Of a DNA stretch of 64,000 bases, positions 1 through 6,811 are shown piece after piece. Source of the DNA: Clostridium algidicarnis DSM 15099 (GTDB lineage: Bacteria > Bacillota > Clostridia > Clostridiales > Clostridiaceae); assembly GCF_002934235.1 (NCBI RefSeq), contig NZ_PTIS01000002.1:62001-126000 (forward strand), given 5' to 3'. Every line of letters begins with the position of its first letter. Position 1 is the first letter of the stretch. Below the pieces are notes generated by a model. The model had not been told where the DNA came from, did not search any database, and saw nothing but the letters and a program-made list of their open reading frames with translations. Made by a program: the position numbers and the translations under genes.

Positions 1-562
1 TGGAAAAGGAAATGAATTTTCAGACATAAGAGGGAAGTATGGCACCATTGATTATGATGACTTAATGAAGTTTACTGATGAAGTTTTAAATAAATATGAA
101 AGCATCGATAAAGATAGAGTTGGTGTAACTGGTGGGTCTTATGGTGGATTTATGACTAACTGGATAATAGGCCATACCGATAGATTTAAAGCAGCAGCTT
201 CTCAAAGAAGTATATCTAACTGGATCTCAAAATTTGGTACTACAGATATAGGCTACTACTTTGTAGATGACCAGCAAAGTGGTACACCTTGGAATAATGC
301 TGATAAATTATGGTGGCACTCTCCACTTAAATATGCAGATAAAGTTAAGACACCAACATTATTTATTCATTCTGATGAGGATTATAGATGTTGGATGGCT
401 GAGGCACTTCAAATGTTTAGTGCACTTAAATATCATGGGGTAGATTCAAGAATGTGCTTATTTAAAGGAGAAAATCATGAATTAAGCAGAAGTGGAAAAC
501 CAACTCACAGGATGAGAAGGCTTCAAGAAATAACAAACTGGTTTGATCATTATTTAAAGTAA
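1..562 (+). CDS. S9-family prolyl oligopeptidase/acylaminoacyl peptidase, 3' part
   Basis: The gene enters from the left edge; the reading frame is open from base 2, so the first ATG at 65 is internal and not a start. About 186 C-terminal residues of an alpha/beta-hydrolase remain. The nucleophile elbow GGSYGG (serine), the acid in HSDED and the histidine in GENHE make up a full Ser-Asp-His triad in the order and spacing of S9 peptidases. The family cleaves short peptides, and the missing N-terminal part would be the beta-propeller. A perfect 12-bp terminator follows. The family call is secure; exact substrate preference cannot be read. Confidence 0.9.
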   Translation, partial: GKGNEFSDIRGKYGTIDYDDLMKFTDEVLNKYESIDKDRVGVTGGSYGGFMTNWIIGHTDRFKAAASQRSISNWISKFGTTDIGYYFVDDQQSGTPWNNADKLWWHSPLKYADKVKTPTLFIHSDEDYRCWMAEALQMFSALKYHGVDSRMCLFKGENHELSRSGKPTHRMRRLQEITNWFDHYLK

Positions 563-590
563 GAATAACTAATAAAATAATATGAACATA

Positions 591-622
591 AAAAGGTATC
601 TGATACAATGCAGATACCTTTT
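591..622 (+). terminator. Rho-independent terminator of the S9 peptidase gene
   Basis: Perfect 12-bp inverted repeat (AAAAGGTATCTG / CAGATACCTTTT) with an 8-nt loop, ending in a short T stretch, 29 bases after the stop codon. Confidence 0.85.
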
Positions 623-672
623 AGTTTACAATGACTTTTTATAATAAATTATAATTACTCAATAAAATAATA

Positions 673-681
673 TGGTATAAT
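673..681 (+). promoter_or_regulatory. Possible extended -10 promoter for nfeD-flotillin
   Basis: TGGTATAAT is a TGn-extended -10 element about 30 bases before the NfeD start. No good -35 box is visible at the right distance, so this is only a candidate. Confidence 0.35.
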
Positions 682-710
682 ATATTAAAATATGTATTTT
701 AGAGGTAATC

Positions 711-1250
711 ATGGACAAAGTATTTTATTATTGTTTTTTAATAGGAATAATTTATTCTGTTTTATCAGTAATATTAGGAGGAATATTTGATATATTTAAT
801 ATTGGTGGCAGTATTGATTTAAACTTTGAATTTCCATTTATATCTTTAATGAAACCCTCAGTATTAGCAGTTTTCTCAACAATATTTGGAGGTATGGGGC
901 TTATAGGTATAAGAAATGGATGGAAATATACTATTTTAATTGCCACGGTTCTAGGAATATGTTCGGCGACTTTTATATGGAGGTTTGTTATAGTTAATTT
1001 ATTAAAAGCTGAAAATACTAGTTCGGTAAAAAGAAAAGACCTTATAGGGTCAGAAGCCTTTGTTATAGAAACTATTTTAGAAGGTAAAGTTGGATCTATA
1101 ACTTATGTAGCTAATGGAAATAAGTATTCATCGCCAGCTAGATGCATTAGGTCTACTAAAATACCTGTAGGGGAAAAGGTTATTATAAAGGAAATCAAGG
1201 AAAATACATTTTTTGTTATGACCTTTGAGGTACAAAATCAATCTAAATAA
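711..1250 (+). CDS. NfeD-like membrane protein
   Basis: 179 residues. An N-terminal hydrophobic segment (about 6-30) and further membrane segments (about 50-98) are followed by a small beta-rich C-terminal domain (about 110-175) typical of the NfeD OB fold. NfeD proteins are commonly encoded beside flotillins and are thought to work with them in membrane microdomains. The flotillin gene starts 15 bases downstream, so the two are almost certainly co-transcribed. ATG at 711 is preceded by AGAGG. The call rests on architecture plus neighbour; there is no long N-terminal protease domain, so this is the short NfeD form. Confidence 0.75.
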   Translation: MDKVFYYCFLIGIIYSVLSVILGGIFDIFNIGGSIDLNFEFPFISLMKPSVLAVFSTIFGGMGLIGIRNGWKYTILIATVLGICSATFIWRFVIVNLLKAENTSSVKRKDLIGSEAFVIETILEGKVGSITYVANGNKYSSPARCIRSTKIPVGEKVIIKEIKENTFFVMTFEVQNQSK

Positions 1251-1265
1251 AAAGGGGGAAGGTTT

Positions 1266-2699
1266 GTGGAAAATTATATACCGCAAATAATGATAGGCGT
1301 AATCATACTAATAATTCTTGGAATAATACTTTCAATGTGGAAGAAGGTTCCTCAAGACAAGGCTATAGTAGTTACAGGACTTAAGAAAAGGGTAATCTCA
1401 GGAGGCGGAGGAATAGTAATTCCTATATTAGAAAGAACAGATAAAATATCCTTAGAAAATATGAAAATTGAAGTTAGAATAGGTAATGCACTTACAGGTC
1501 AAGGTGTTGGAATAAGCGCAGATGGAGTTTCAGTGATAAAGGTTAAATCTGATCATGAGTCTGTACTTTCAGCTGTAGAGCAATTTAACACTGGAAATGA
1601 AGATAAAACAATAGCTATAATTAAAGATACATCTAAAGATGTGCTTGAAGGTAAGCTTAGAGAAATAGTATCTAAGATGACTATAGAAGAGATCTATAAG
1701 GATAGAGAAATGTTTGCAGCTAGAGTTCAAGAGGTTGCTGCTATAGACTTAGATCAAATGGGACTTGAGATAAAGACCTTTACTATAAGAGATATTTCAG
1801 ATGAAAACGGATATCTTAAAGCCTTAGGTAAGGGGAGAATTGCTGAAGTTAAAAGAGATGCTGAAATAGCTGAAGCAGAAGCTCAAAAAGAAACTAAAAT
1901 AAGAACATCAGAAGCCTTTAGAGCAGGAGAAGCAGCAAGACTTATAGCTGAAACCTCTGTTGCTGAATCTGTAAAAAATAAAGAACTTAAAGTTCAATCT
2001 TATAGAAAAGATCAAGAAACTTCTAAAGCTATGGCTGATTTAGCTTATGAAATAGAAGGTAACAAGGTAAAAAAAGAGGTTACAGAAACAGAAATGATGG
2101 TTCAAATAATCAGAAAGCAAAAAGAGATAGAACTAGCAGAACAAGAATCTTTAAGAAAAGAAAAGGAATTAGAAGCTACAGTAAAAAGATCCTCAGAAGC
2201 AGATAAATATCAAGCTATACAAGAAGCTCAGGCTAAATCAGAAGCCATAAAGCTAGAAGGTCAAGCTAAATCAGAGGCTATGAGGCTAGAAGGTATGGCA
2301 AAAGTAGATATTATAAGAGAAACAGGTAAGGCAGAAGCAGAAGCTATGATGAAAAAAGCAGAGGCATTTAAACAATATAGTGAAGCGGCCGTACTTCAAA
2401 TGGTAGTAGAAAAGTTACCGGAGTTAGCAAGAGCCATAGCAGAGCCACTATCTAAAACAGAAAAAATAGTAATAATAGATGGTGGAAAAGGAGAAAACGG
2501 CGGGGGAGCTTCAAGAGTTACAGGTTATGTTACAGATATAATGACTAAGGTTCCTGAAACTGTAAAGGCTACTACGGGAATAGACTTACTAAGCATCCTT
2601 CAAGGTATAGGAAAAAAAGAAGATTCAAAAGAAATTGAAGAAAGTTATAGTAAGGTCATAGAAACAAATAGTATAAATGAACAGGATATAGAAGGATAA
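1266..2699 (+). CDS. Flotillin-like SPFH-domain protein
   Basis: 477 residues with a GTG start behind a strong AAAGGGGGAAGG ribosome site. One N-terminal hydrophobic segment (about 5-25) is followed by an SPFH/band-7 domain (about 28-190) and a long coiled coil very rich in E, A, K (about 200-375). The coiled coil contains tandem repeats of the type QAKSEA.KLEG, as in bacterial flotillins FloT/YuaG. The end is glycine-rich. Flotillins scaffold ordered membrane domains. It forms an operon with the NfeD-like gene, the usual FloT arrangement. The sequence alone does not say which membrane processes it organises here. Confidence 0.88.
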   Translation: MENYIPQIMIGVIILIILGIILSMWKKVPQDKAIVVTGLKKRVISGGGGIVIPILERTDKISLENMKIEVRIGNALTGQGVGISADGVSVIKVKSDHESVLSAVEQFNTGNEDKTIAIIKDTSKDVLEGKLREIVSKMTIEEIYKDREMFAARVQEVAAIDLDQMGLEIKTFTIRDISDENGYLKALGKGRIAEVKRDAEIAEAEAQKETKIRTSEAFRAGEAARLIAETSVAESVKNKELKVQSYRKDQETSKAMADLAYEIEGNKVKKEVTETEMMVQIIRKQKEIELAEQESLRKEKELEATVKRSSEADKYQAIQEAQAKSEAIKLEGQAKSEAMRLEGMAKVDIIRETGKAEAEAMMKKAEAFKQYSEAAVLQMVVEKLPELARAIAEPLSKTEKIVIIDGGKGENGGGASRVTGYVTDIMTKVPETVKATTGIDLLSILQGIGKKEDSKEIEESYSKVIETNSINEQDIEG

Positions 2700-2703
2700 T
2701 TTT

Positions 2704-2733
2704 AAAATAGACCTGTAAAATCAGGTCTATTTT
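2704..2733 (+). terminator. Terminator of the nfeD-flotillin operon
   Basis: Perfect 12-bp stem (AAAATAGACCTG / CAGGTCTATTTT) with a 6-nt loop, starting 5 bases after the flotillin stop. Confidence 0.85.
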
Positions 2734-2764
2734 CATATTAAAAGCTAAGAACACTATTTTATAA

Positions 2765-2845
2765 AATGAAGGAGCCTAGCTACCGGCGAAGGAAAGCTAG
2801 GCTCCAAGTAATTAGCACTATTCGTACCAACTGCAAAGTTATAAT
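2765..2845 (+). ncRNA. Probable guanidine-IV (mepA-motif) riboswitch aptamer
   Basis: An 11-bp perfect G/C-rich stem (2771-2781 with 2795-2805) is capped by the loop ACCGGCGAAGGAA. It is followed by a single-stranded-looking tail, 2806-2840, with short conserved-looking blocks. The element sits in the 5' leader of a MATE efflux gene, with an intrinsic terminator between it and the start codon. Established knowledge: guanidine-IV riboswitches (mepA motif) occur in Clostridia upstream of MATE transporters and act on transcription termination. The assignment combines context and a remembered consensus. A covariance-model search would settle it. Confidence 0.6.
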
Positions 2846-2850
2846 AACAT

Positions 2851-2901
2851 AAAACTTAATTAATAGCAATTATAAATAATGTATATGTGTAATTAAGTTT
2901 T
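2851..2901 (+). terminator. Attenuator terminator between the leader RNA and the MATE gene
   Basis: A 12-bp perfect stem (AAAACTTAATTA with TAATTAAGTTTT) encloses a 27-nt loop and runs into T-rich sequence. It lies after the aptamer and 23 bases before the TTG start, the position expected for ligand-controlled termination. Confidence 0.7.
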
Positions 2902-2923
2902 TATTTATAAGGGGGATGATGAT

Positions 2924-4315
2924 TTGAACAAAAAGTCAACAGATTTAGGTAAAGGATCTGTAGGAAAGATTTTGTTAAGACTAGCTTTACCAGCCATTTT
3001 GGCTCAACTTGTAAATGTTTTTTATAACATAGTAGATAGAATTTTTATAGGCAGAATGCCTAGTGGCGATATAGCCATGGCAGGTGTTGGAATAGCTTTT
3101 CCAATTATCATGCTAGTATCAGCATTTAGCGCACTTATAGGTATGGGTGGAGCTCCACTTGCAGCTATTAAAATGGGTGAAGGTGATAATGAAGGAGCAG
3201 AAAAGATAATGGGAAATAGTTTTTCTATGTTATTAATATTAGGAACTATTTTAACTATATTGTTTATGATATTTAAAGAGCCTATACTTTGGGCCTTTGG
3301 CGCCAGTGAAGTAACTATTAACTTTGCTTTAGATTATTTAAACTTATATCTTATAGGTACCATATTTGTCCAAATAGCACTAGGAATGAACCCTTTTATA
3401 TATACCCAGGGGTTTGCTAAAATTGGTATGTCTACAGTAATAACAGGAGCGGTTATAAATATAATCTTAGATCCTATATTTATATTTGTATTTGATATGG
3501 GGGTTAAAGGAGCAGCTTTAGCCACTATAATTGCTCAAATTGTTTCAGCTTTATGGGTATTGCATTTTTTGATTGGACATAAAAGCATAATTAAAATTAA
3601 GCGGAAGTATTTGGTTCCAGATTTAAATATAGTTTTATCTATTATGGCTCTAGGTGTCTCTCCATTTATAATGCATTCTACTGAAAGCATAGTTTTAATA
3701 GCTTTAAATAATAAGGTTCAAATGTATGGTGGAGACCTAGCTGTAGGAGCTATGACTATAATGAGCAGTATTATGCAAATAATAACACTCCCTATAATAG
3801 GCTTATCTCAAGGGGCACAACCTATTATAAGTTACAATTATGGAGCAGGAAATTTACATAGAGTAAAGAAAACTTTCAAGATATTATTTATAAATTGCAT
3901 AACTTATACCATAATTATGTGGGCATTACTGATGTTATTTCCAAAAGTTTTCGTATCTATATTTAATAATAAACCAGAGCTTTTGCAAATTACATCTATG
4001 AGTATAAGAATATTCTTTTCAGGAATTTTGTTGTTTGGTGCTCAAATAGCTTGCCAGCAAACATTTCTTGCCCTAGGGCAAGCAAAAATATCTTTAATTA
4101 TGGCGTTACTTAGAAAGGTCGTATTATTAATACCACTTATATTTATACTTCCTATGTTATTTGAAAATAAACTGAAAGCTGTGTTATTAGCTGAACCTAT
4201 AGCAGATGTGTTAGCAGCAATAACAACAAGTATATGTTTCTACATATTTTATAAAAGAAGTTTAGTAGATAATACAAGGACAAAGTCTTTGGCTACAATT
4301 GAAGGTGAGAGTTAA
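2924..4315 (+). CDS. MATE-family multidrug/cation efflux transporter (MepA-like)
   Basis: 463 residues, TTG start behind GGGGG. The protein is hydrophobic throughout, with about twelve membrane segments in two similar halves. The N-terminal half contains LALPAILAQLVNVFYNIVDR, typical of MATE exporters. MATE proteins expel organic cations using Na+ or H+ gradients. If the leader is a guanidine-IV riboswitch, guanidine-type cations are a plausible export substrate; this is inference. The gene is a single transcription unit and the sequence is intact. Confidence 0.9.
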   Translation: MNKKSTDLGKGSVGKILLRLALPAILAQLVNVFYNIVDRIFIGRMPSGDIAMAGVGIAFPIIMLVSAFSALIGMGGAPLAAIKMGEGDNEGAEKIMGNSFSMLLILGTILTILFMIFKEPILWAFGASEVTINFALDYLNLYLIGTIFVQIALGMNPFIYTQGFAKIGMSTVITGAVINIILDPIFIFVFDMGVKGAALATIIAQIVSALWVLHFLIGHKSIIKIKRKYLVPDLNIVLSIMALGVSPFIMHSTESIVLIALNNKVQMYGGDLAVGAMTIMSSIMQIITLPIIGLSQGAQPIISYNYGAGNLHRVKKTFKILFINCITYTIIMWALLMLFPKVFVSIFNNKPELLQITSMSIRIFFSGILLFGAQIACQQTFLALGQAKISLIMALLRKVVLLIPLIFILPMLFENKLKAVLLAEPIADVLAAITTSICFYIFYKRSLVDNTRTKSLATIEGES

Positions 4316-4359
4316 AATAAATTCACGAATTTATATATGTTATTAATATTAAACAAGTG

Positions 4360-4530
4360 AATAAAAATCAAGTGATTCTTAGACATAGGTGGAGTTTGCT
4401 TACAAGGAATACATCTGTCCATCAAAGTCTTAGAAGAACTTATCCAGGGGCGTAGCAGCTGTCATCCCCCACCTTGAAGAGGATAGGGGTGTTACGGATG
4501 GTAGCCATCGGATAAAAAAGGTTATAAATA
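4360..4530 (+). ncRNA. Unassigned structured RNA candidate
   Basis: A gene-free stretch with several nested pairings on the + strand. CTTATCC (4439-4445) pairs with GGATAGG (4481-4487) and encloses the hairpin GGGG/CCCC (4447-4450 with 4466-4469) around a GTAGCAGC-containing loop. GATGG-TAG-CCATC forms another hairpin (4497-4509), and AGGTGGA (4387-4393) can pair with TCCATCA-side sequence near 4418-4423. A strong hairpin follows at 4533-4567. No open reading frame is present. RNase P, tmRNA and SRP RNA hallmarks are absent. Families worth testing are 6S RNA and raiA; I cannot assign it. Confidence 0.45.
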
Positions 4531-4532
4531 GC

Positions 4533-4567
4533 GATACCACTGAAAATATCTTATTTTCAGTGGTATC
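4533..4567. terminator. Strong hairpin between the RNA candidate and dps
   Basis: Perfect 15-bp stem (GATACCACTGAAAAT / ATTTTCAGTGGTATC), 5-nt loop. A T run follows ten bases later on the + strand (4577-4582). It could end the structured RNA on the + strand and dps on the - strand. Confidence 0.6.
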
Positions 4568-4603
4568 ATAAATATCCTTTTTTATTTTGGACTTAATTTG
4601 TTA

Positions 4604-5047
4604 CTAAGCAGTATATGCATTTAACATCCACAGTGTTTTTTCATAATTTGCTATAAACTGAGTCATCATATCTGTAGTTGGAAGATCTCTTAATTGTTCG
4701 GCTATTTTAAGAATGCCGTTAGAACTATCTAACATAAATCTGAAATCTTTTATTACTGATTCTACAGATTCTTTTGAAGATATAGCCTCGCTGGATTTTT
4801 CCTCCATTGTAGCAATCTCAAAATATTCTTTCATGCTTGCAGAAGGTCTTTCACCTATAGTTAATAATCTTTCTGCCACTGTATCTAAATCTAAAGAAAC
4901 CTGAGTGTAGAAATTTTCAAATTGAGTATGCAGTTCAAAGAATCCTAGACCACTTACATTCCAATGATAATTATGAAGTTTAATATATAGTATATTTAAA
5001 TTTGCAAGATAAACATTTAATTCCTTAGTTAAATTTTCTTTATTCAT
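4604..5047 (-). CDS. dps: Dps-family DNA-binding ferritin-like protein
   Basis: 147 residues, the usual Dps length. The ferroxidase signature is visible: the helix with LHNYHWNVSG, then DLDTVAERLLTIG carrying the acidic ligands. Dps dodecamers oxidise and store iron with peroxide and protect DNA during oxidative stress. ATG at 5047 is preceded by AGGAGG. The promoter and a Fur/PerR-type palindrome lie just upstream (5092-5139), and perR is the adjacent gene on the same strand, which supports peroxide-responsive control. A terminator separates the two genes, so dps has its own promoter. Confidence 0.92.
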   Translation of the reverse strand: MNKENLTKELNVYLANLNILYIKLHNYHWNVSGLGFFELHTQFENFYTQVSLDLDTVAERLLTIGERPSASMKEYFEIATMEEKSSEAISSKESVESVIKDFRFMLDSSNGILKIAEQLRDLPTTDMMTQFIANYEKTLWMLNAYTA

Positions 5048-5091
5048 AATAATACCTCCTATGCATTTTAAAATTTGTAGTAATTACTAAC

Positions 5092-5106
5092 TTGTAATGA
5101 CTACAA
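5092..5106 (-). promoter_or_regulatory. PerR/Fur-type operator of dps
   Basis: TTGTAATGACTACAA is a 7-1-7 inverted repeat with one mismatch between arms. It differs from the PerR consensus TTATAATnATTATAA at 3 of 14 positions. It lies at the expected transcription start, 5 bases past the -10 box. A second perfect palindrome, TAGTAATTACTA, is at 5078-5089. Confidence 0.65.
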
Positions 5107-5110
5107 TGTA

Positions 5111-5139
5111 ATAATAACTCTCATCAAAGAATTTGTCAA
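5111..5139 (-). promoter_or_regulatory. Sigma-A promoter of dps
   Basis: On the minus strand a perfect -35 TTGACA (5139-5134) is followed after 17 bases by the -10 TATTAT (5116-5111). Confidence 0.75.
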
Positions 5140-5148
5140 GACTGAAAT

Positions 5149-5187
5149 AAAGTAAGGCTGCGAAAAACTTTTTCGCAGCCTTACTTT
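5149..5187 (-). terminator. Terminator hairpin after perR
   Basis: Perfect 17-bp stem (AAAGTAAGGCTGCGAAA / TTTCGCAGCCTTACTTT) with a 5-nt loop, 7 bases past the perR stop. The stem ends in CTTT followed by ATTTC. Confidence 0.8.
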
Positions 5188-5194
5188 AAGCATT

Positions 5195-5623
5195 TTAGTC
5201 TTGTACTATGCCTTTTTTAGAACAACTTGGGCATATTCCTATAAAGTGAATATATTGATCTTTTACAATATAATTTTTTAGGTCTTCATTTGCAATCTTA
5301 CTAAAATCTAAATCTATATCATATACAATTTGGCATTTATCACATTTGAAGTGTGCATGAGGTTTAGGATTGAAAAGATCATATCTTGTTTCAGTTCCTT
5401 CTATAGTAATGATTTCAACTATCTTTTTTAGAGTAAAAAGATTTAAGGTATTATATACTGTAGTTTTTGAAAGTGTTGGTATTTCACATATTAAAGCATC
5501 ATATATTTGATTAACAGTAGGATGATCATGGTGTTCTATTATATGCTCTAAAACTCTTTTTCTTTGGTAGGAGGGCTTGATACCCTGATCCCTTAAGTAA
5601 ATATCAACATTATTTATATTCAT
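5195..5623 (-). CDS. perR: Fur-family peroxide repressor PerR
   Basis: 142 residues. An N-terminal winged helix (about 10-80, with HPTVNQIYDAL) precedes a metal-binding dimerisation domain with HAHFKCDKC and a C-terminal CPSC, giving the four-cysteine structural zinc site. Five residues after the second cysteine of CDKC there is Asp (CQIVYD). This is the position of PerR Asp104 in Bacillus, where Fur proteins carry Glu, and the His of HPTV matches the oxidisable His37. These features favour PerR over Fur. The adjacent dps gene, with a 7-1-7 operator, is a natural target. Confidence 0.85.
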   Translation of the reverse strand: MNINNVDIYLRDQGIKPSYQRKRVLEHIIEHHDHPTVNQIYDALICEIPTLSKTTVYNTLNLFTLKKIVEIITIEGTETRYDLFNPKPHAHFKCDKCQIVYDIDLDFSKIANEDLKNYIVKDQYIHFIGICPSCSKKGIVQD

Positions 5624-5678
5624 ATTTTTTACATCCTTCTTATTATATTAATTTCAATTTTACACTGATTGTAATTAT

Positions 5679-5707
5679 ATTATAAATCAATATAAAAATA
5701 TAGGCAA
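5679..5707 (-). promoter_or_regulatory. Sigma-A promoter of perR
   Basis: On the minus strand -35 TTGCCT (5707-5702), 17-bp spacer, -10 TATAAT (5684-5679). TTATAAT and ATTACAA arms overlap the -10 but are separated by 3 bases instead of 1, so autoregulation by PerR is possible but not well supported. Confidence 0.6.
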
Positions 5708-5876
5708 ACTTATATGGTAATAGCACGGATGAATAATTTACGCATTTAGGTTGATAATAACACTTGTTAAAAATAAGGGCAAAAGTTTATGCACCTTAAA
5801 GAAAAAGTATGTTAGAATTGATATATTAATTCAAAATTTTTTGGACAAATATTTCATAAATAGGAGAGATATATTA

Positions 5877-6734
5877 ATGGAAGTAGAAATTTTAACCGAC
5901 AGTACAAGCTATATACCTAAAGGTATTCTAAATAAGTTAGGTATAAATATGGTATCTTTAAATATAATATTTGAGGACAAAAGTTATAAAGAAAGTGACA
6001 TGAAAAATGAAGATTTTTACAACATAATGGATGAAAGAGGAATTCCAACCTCTTCACAACCTAGTGTTAATGATATGTATGGTCAAATGAAAAGGGTGGT
6101 AGAAAAAGGGAATAGCCTTTTGTGCATATTTTTATCTTCTCATATGAGTGGAACATTTTCTACAGCTAATATGGTTAAAGATATGATCTTAGAAGAGTAT
6201 AAAGATGCAAAGATAGATATATTAGACTCTGAGTCTAACTCAATGCAACTTGGATTTGCGGTAATTGTAGCTGCAAGAGCTGGGAAAGAGGGAAAGTCAT
6301 TAGAAGAAGTTAAGAATATTGCAAAGGATAATATTAAAAGAAGTAGATTTTTGTTTATACCTGATAATCTTGAGTATTTAAGAAAAGGTGGACGAATTGG
6401 CGGGGCTAGTAGTCTTATAGGAAATATGTTTAAGATAATACCTGTTTTAACTGTGAAAAATGGTAAGACCACGGTATTAACTAAAATAAGAACTAAAAAG
6501 AAGGCTTTATTAACATTAGTAGATAAGATGGTTCAGGATATTAGCAAATATGAAATTGGAGAAGTAGTTGTACATCATATAAATTGCAAAGATGATGCAG
6601 TTAAATTAGCTCATATAATAAAAGAAAAGATAAATATAGATATAGATATATGTGATATAGGGCCTGTAATAGGAATGCATGTAGGACCTGGGGCTATGGG
6701 TATAGTTTATTATACTAAAAAGGATATGAAATAA
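5877..6734 (+). CDS. DegV-family fatty-acid-binding protein
   Basis: 285 residues from ATG 5877, which follows AGGAGAGA; an open frame continues upstream to 5751 but gives a basic leader unlike the family. The start MEVEILTDSTSYIP is the DegV opening. The ligand-contacting SSHMSGTFST, DSESNSMQLG and RFLFIPDNLEYLRKGGRIGG blocks are all present. DegV/FakB proteins present bound fatty acids to the FakA kinase in Firmicutes. No fakA is nearby, and many DegV paralogues have no proven role. Confidence 0.9.
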   Translation: MEVEILTDSTSYIPKGILNKLGINMVSLNIIFEDKSYKESDMKNEDFYNIMDERGIPTSSQPSVNDMYGQMKRVVEKGNSLLCIFLSSHMSGTFSTANMVKDMILEEYKDAKIDILDSESNSMQLGFAVIVAARAGKEGKSLEEVKNIAKDNIKRSRFLFIPDNLEYLRKGGRIGGASSLIGNMFKIIPVLTVKNGKTTVLTKIRTKKKALLTLVDKMVQDISKYEIGEVVVHHINCKDDAVKLAHIIKEKINIDIDICDIGPVIGMHVGPGAMGIVYYTKKDMK

Positions 6735-6747
6735 ACCTTTAAAATAC

Positions 6748-6793
6748 TACTATTAAATAATATGTGTGAAATACTCCATATTATTTAATAGTA
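6748..6793 (+). other. 17-bp hairpin just before the sigma-54 activator ribosome site
   Basis: Perfect 17-bp inverted repeat (TACTATTAAATAATATG / CATATTATTTAATAGTA) with a 12-nt loop. It ends two bases before AGAGGAGG (6796-6803). There is no T run, so it is a weak terminator candidate for degV. It could be a leader element or an operator of the activator gene. Confidence 0.5.
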
Positions 6794-6811
6794 TAAGAGG
6801 AGGAATTTTAG

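Noticed and set aside
2200-2400. Tandem sequence repeats in the flotillin gene as a DNA repeat element
   Set aside because: They encode the heptad-rich coiled coil of the flotillin and are explained by protein structure.
5751-5876. N-terminal extension of the DegV frame
   Set aside because: The extension is basic and unlike the family; ATG 5877 has a good ribosome site and the typical protein start.
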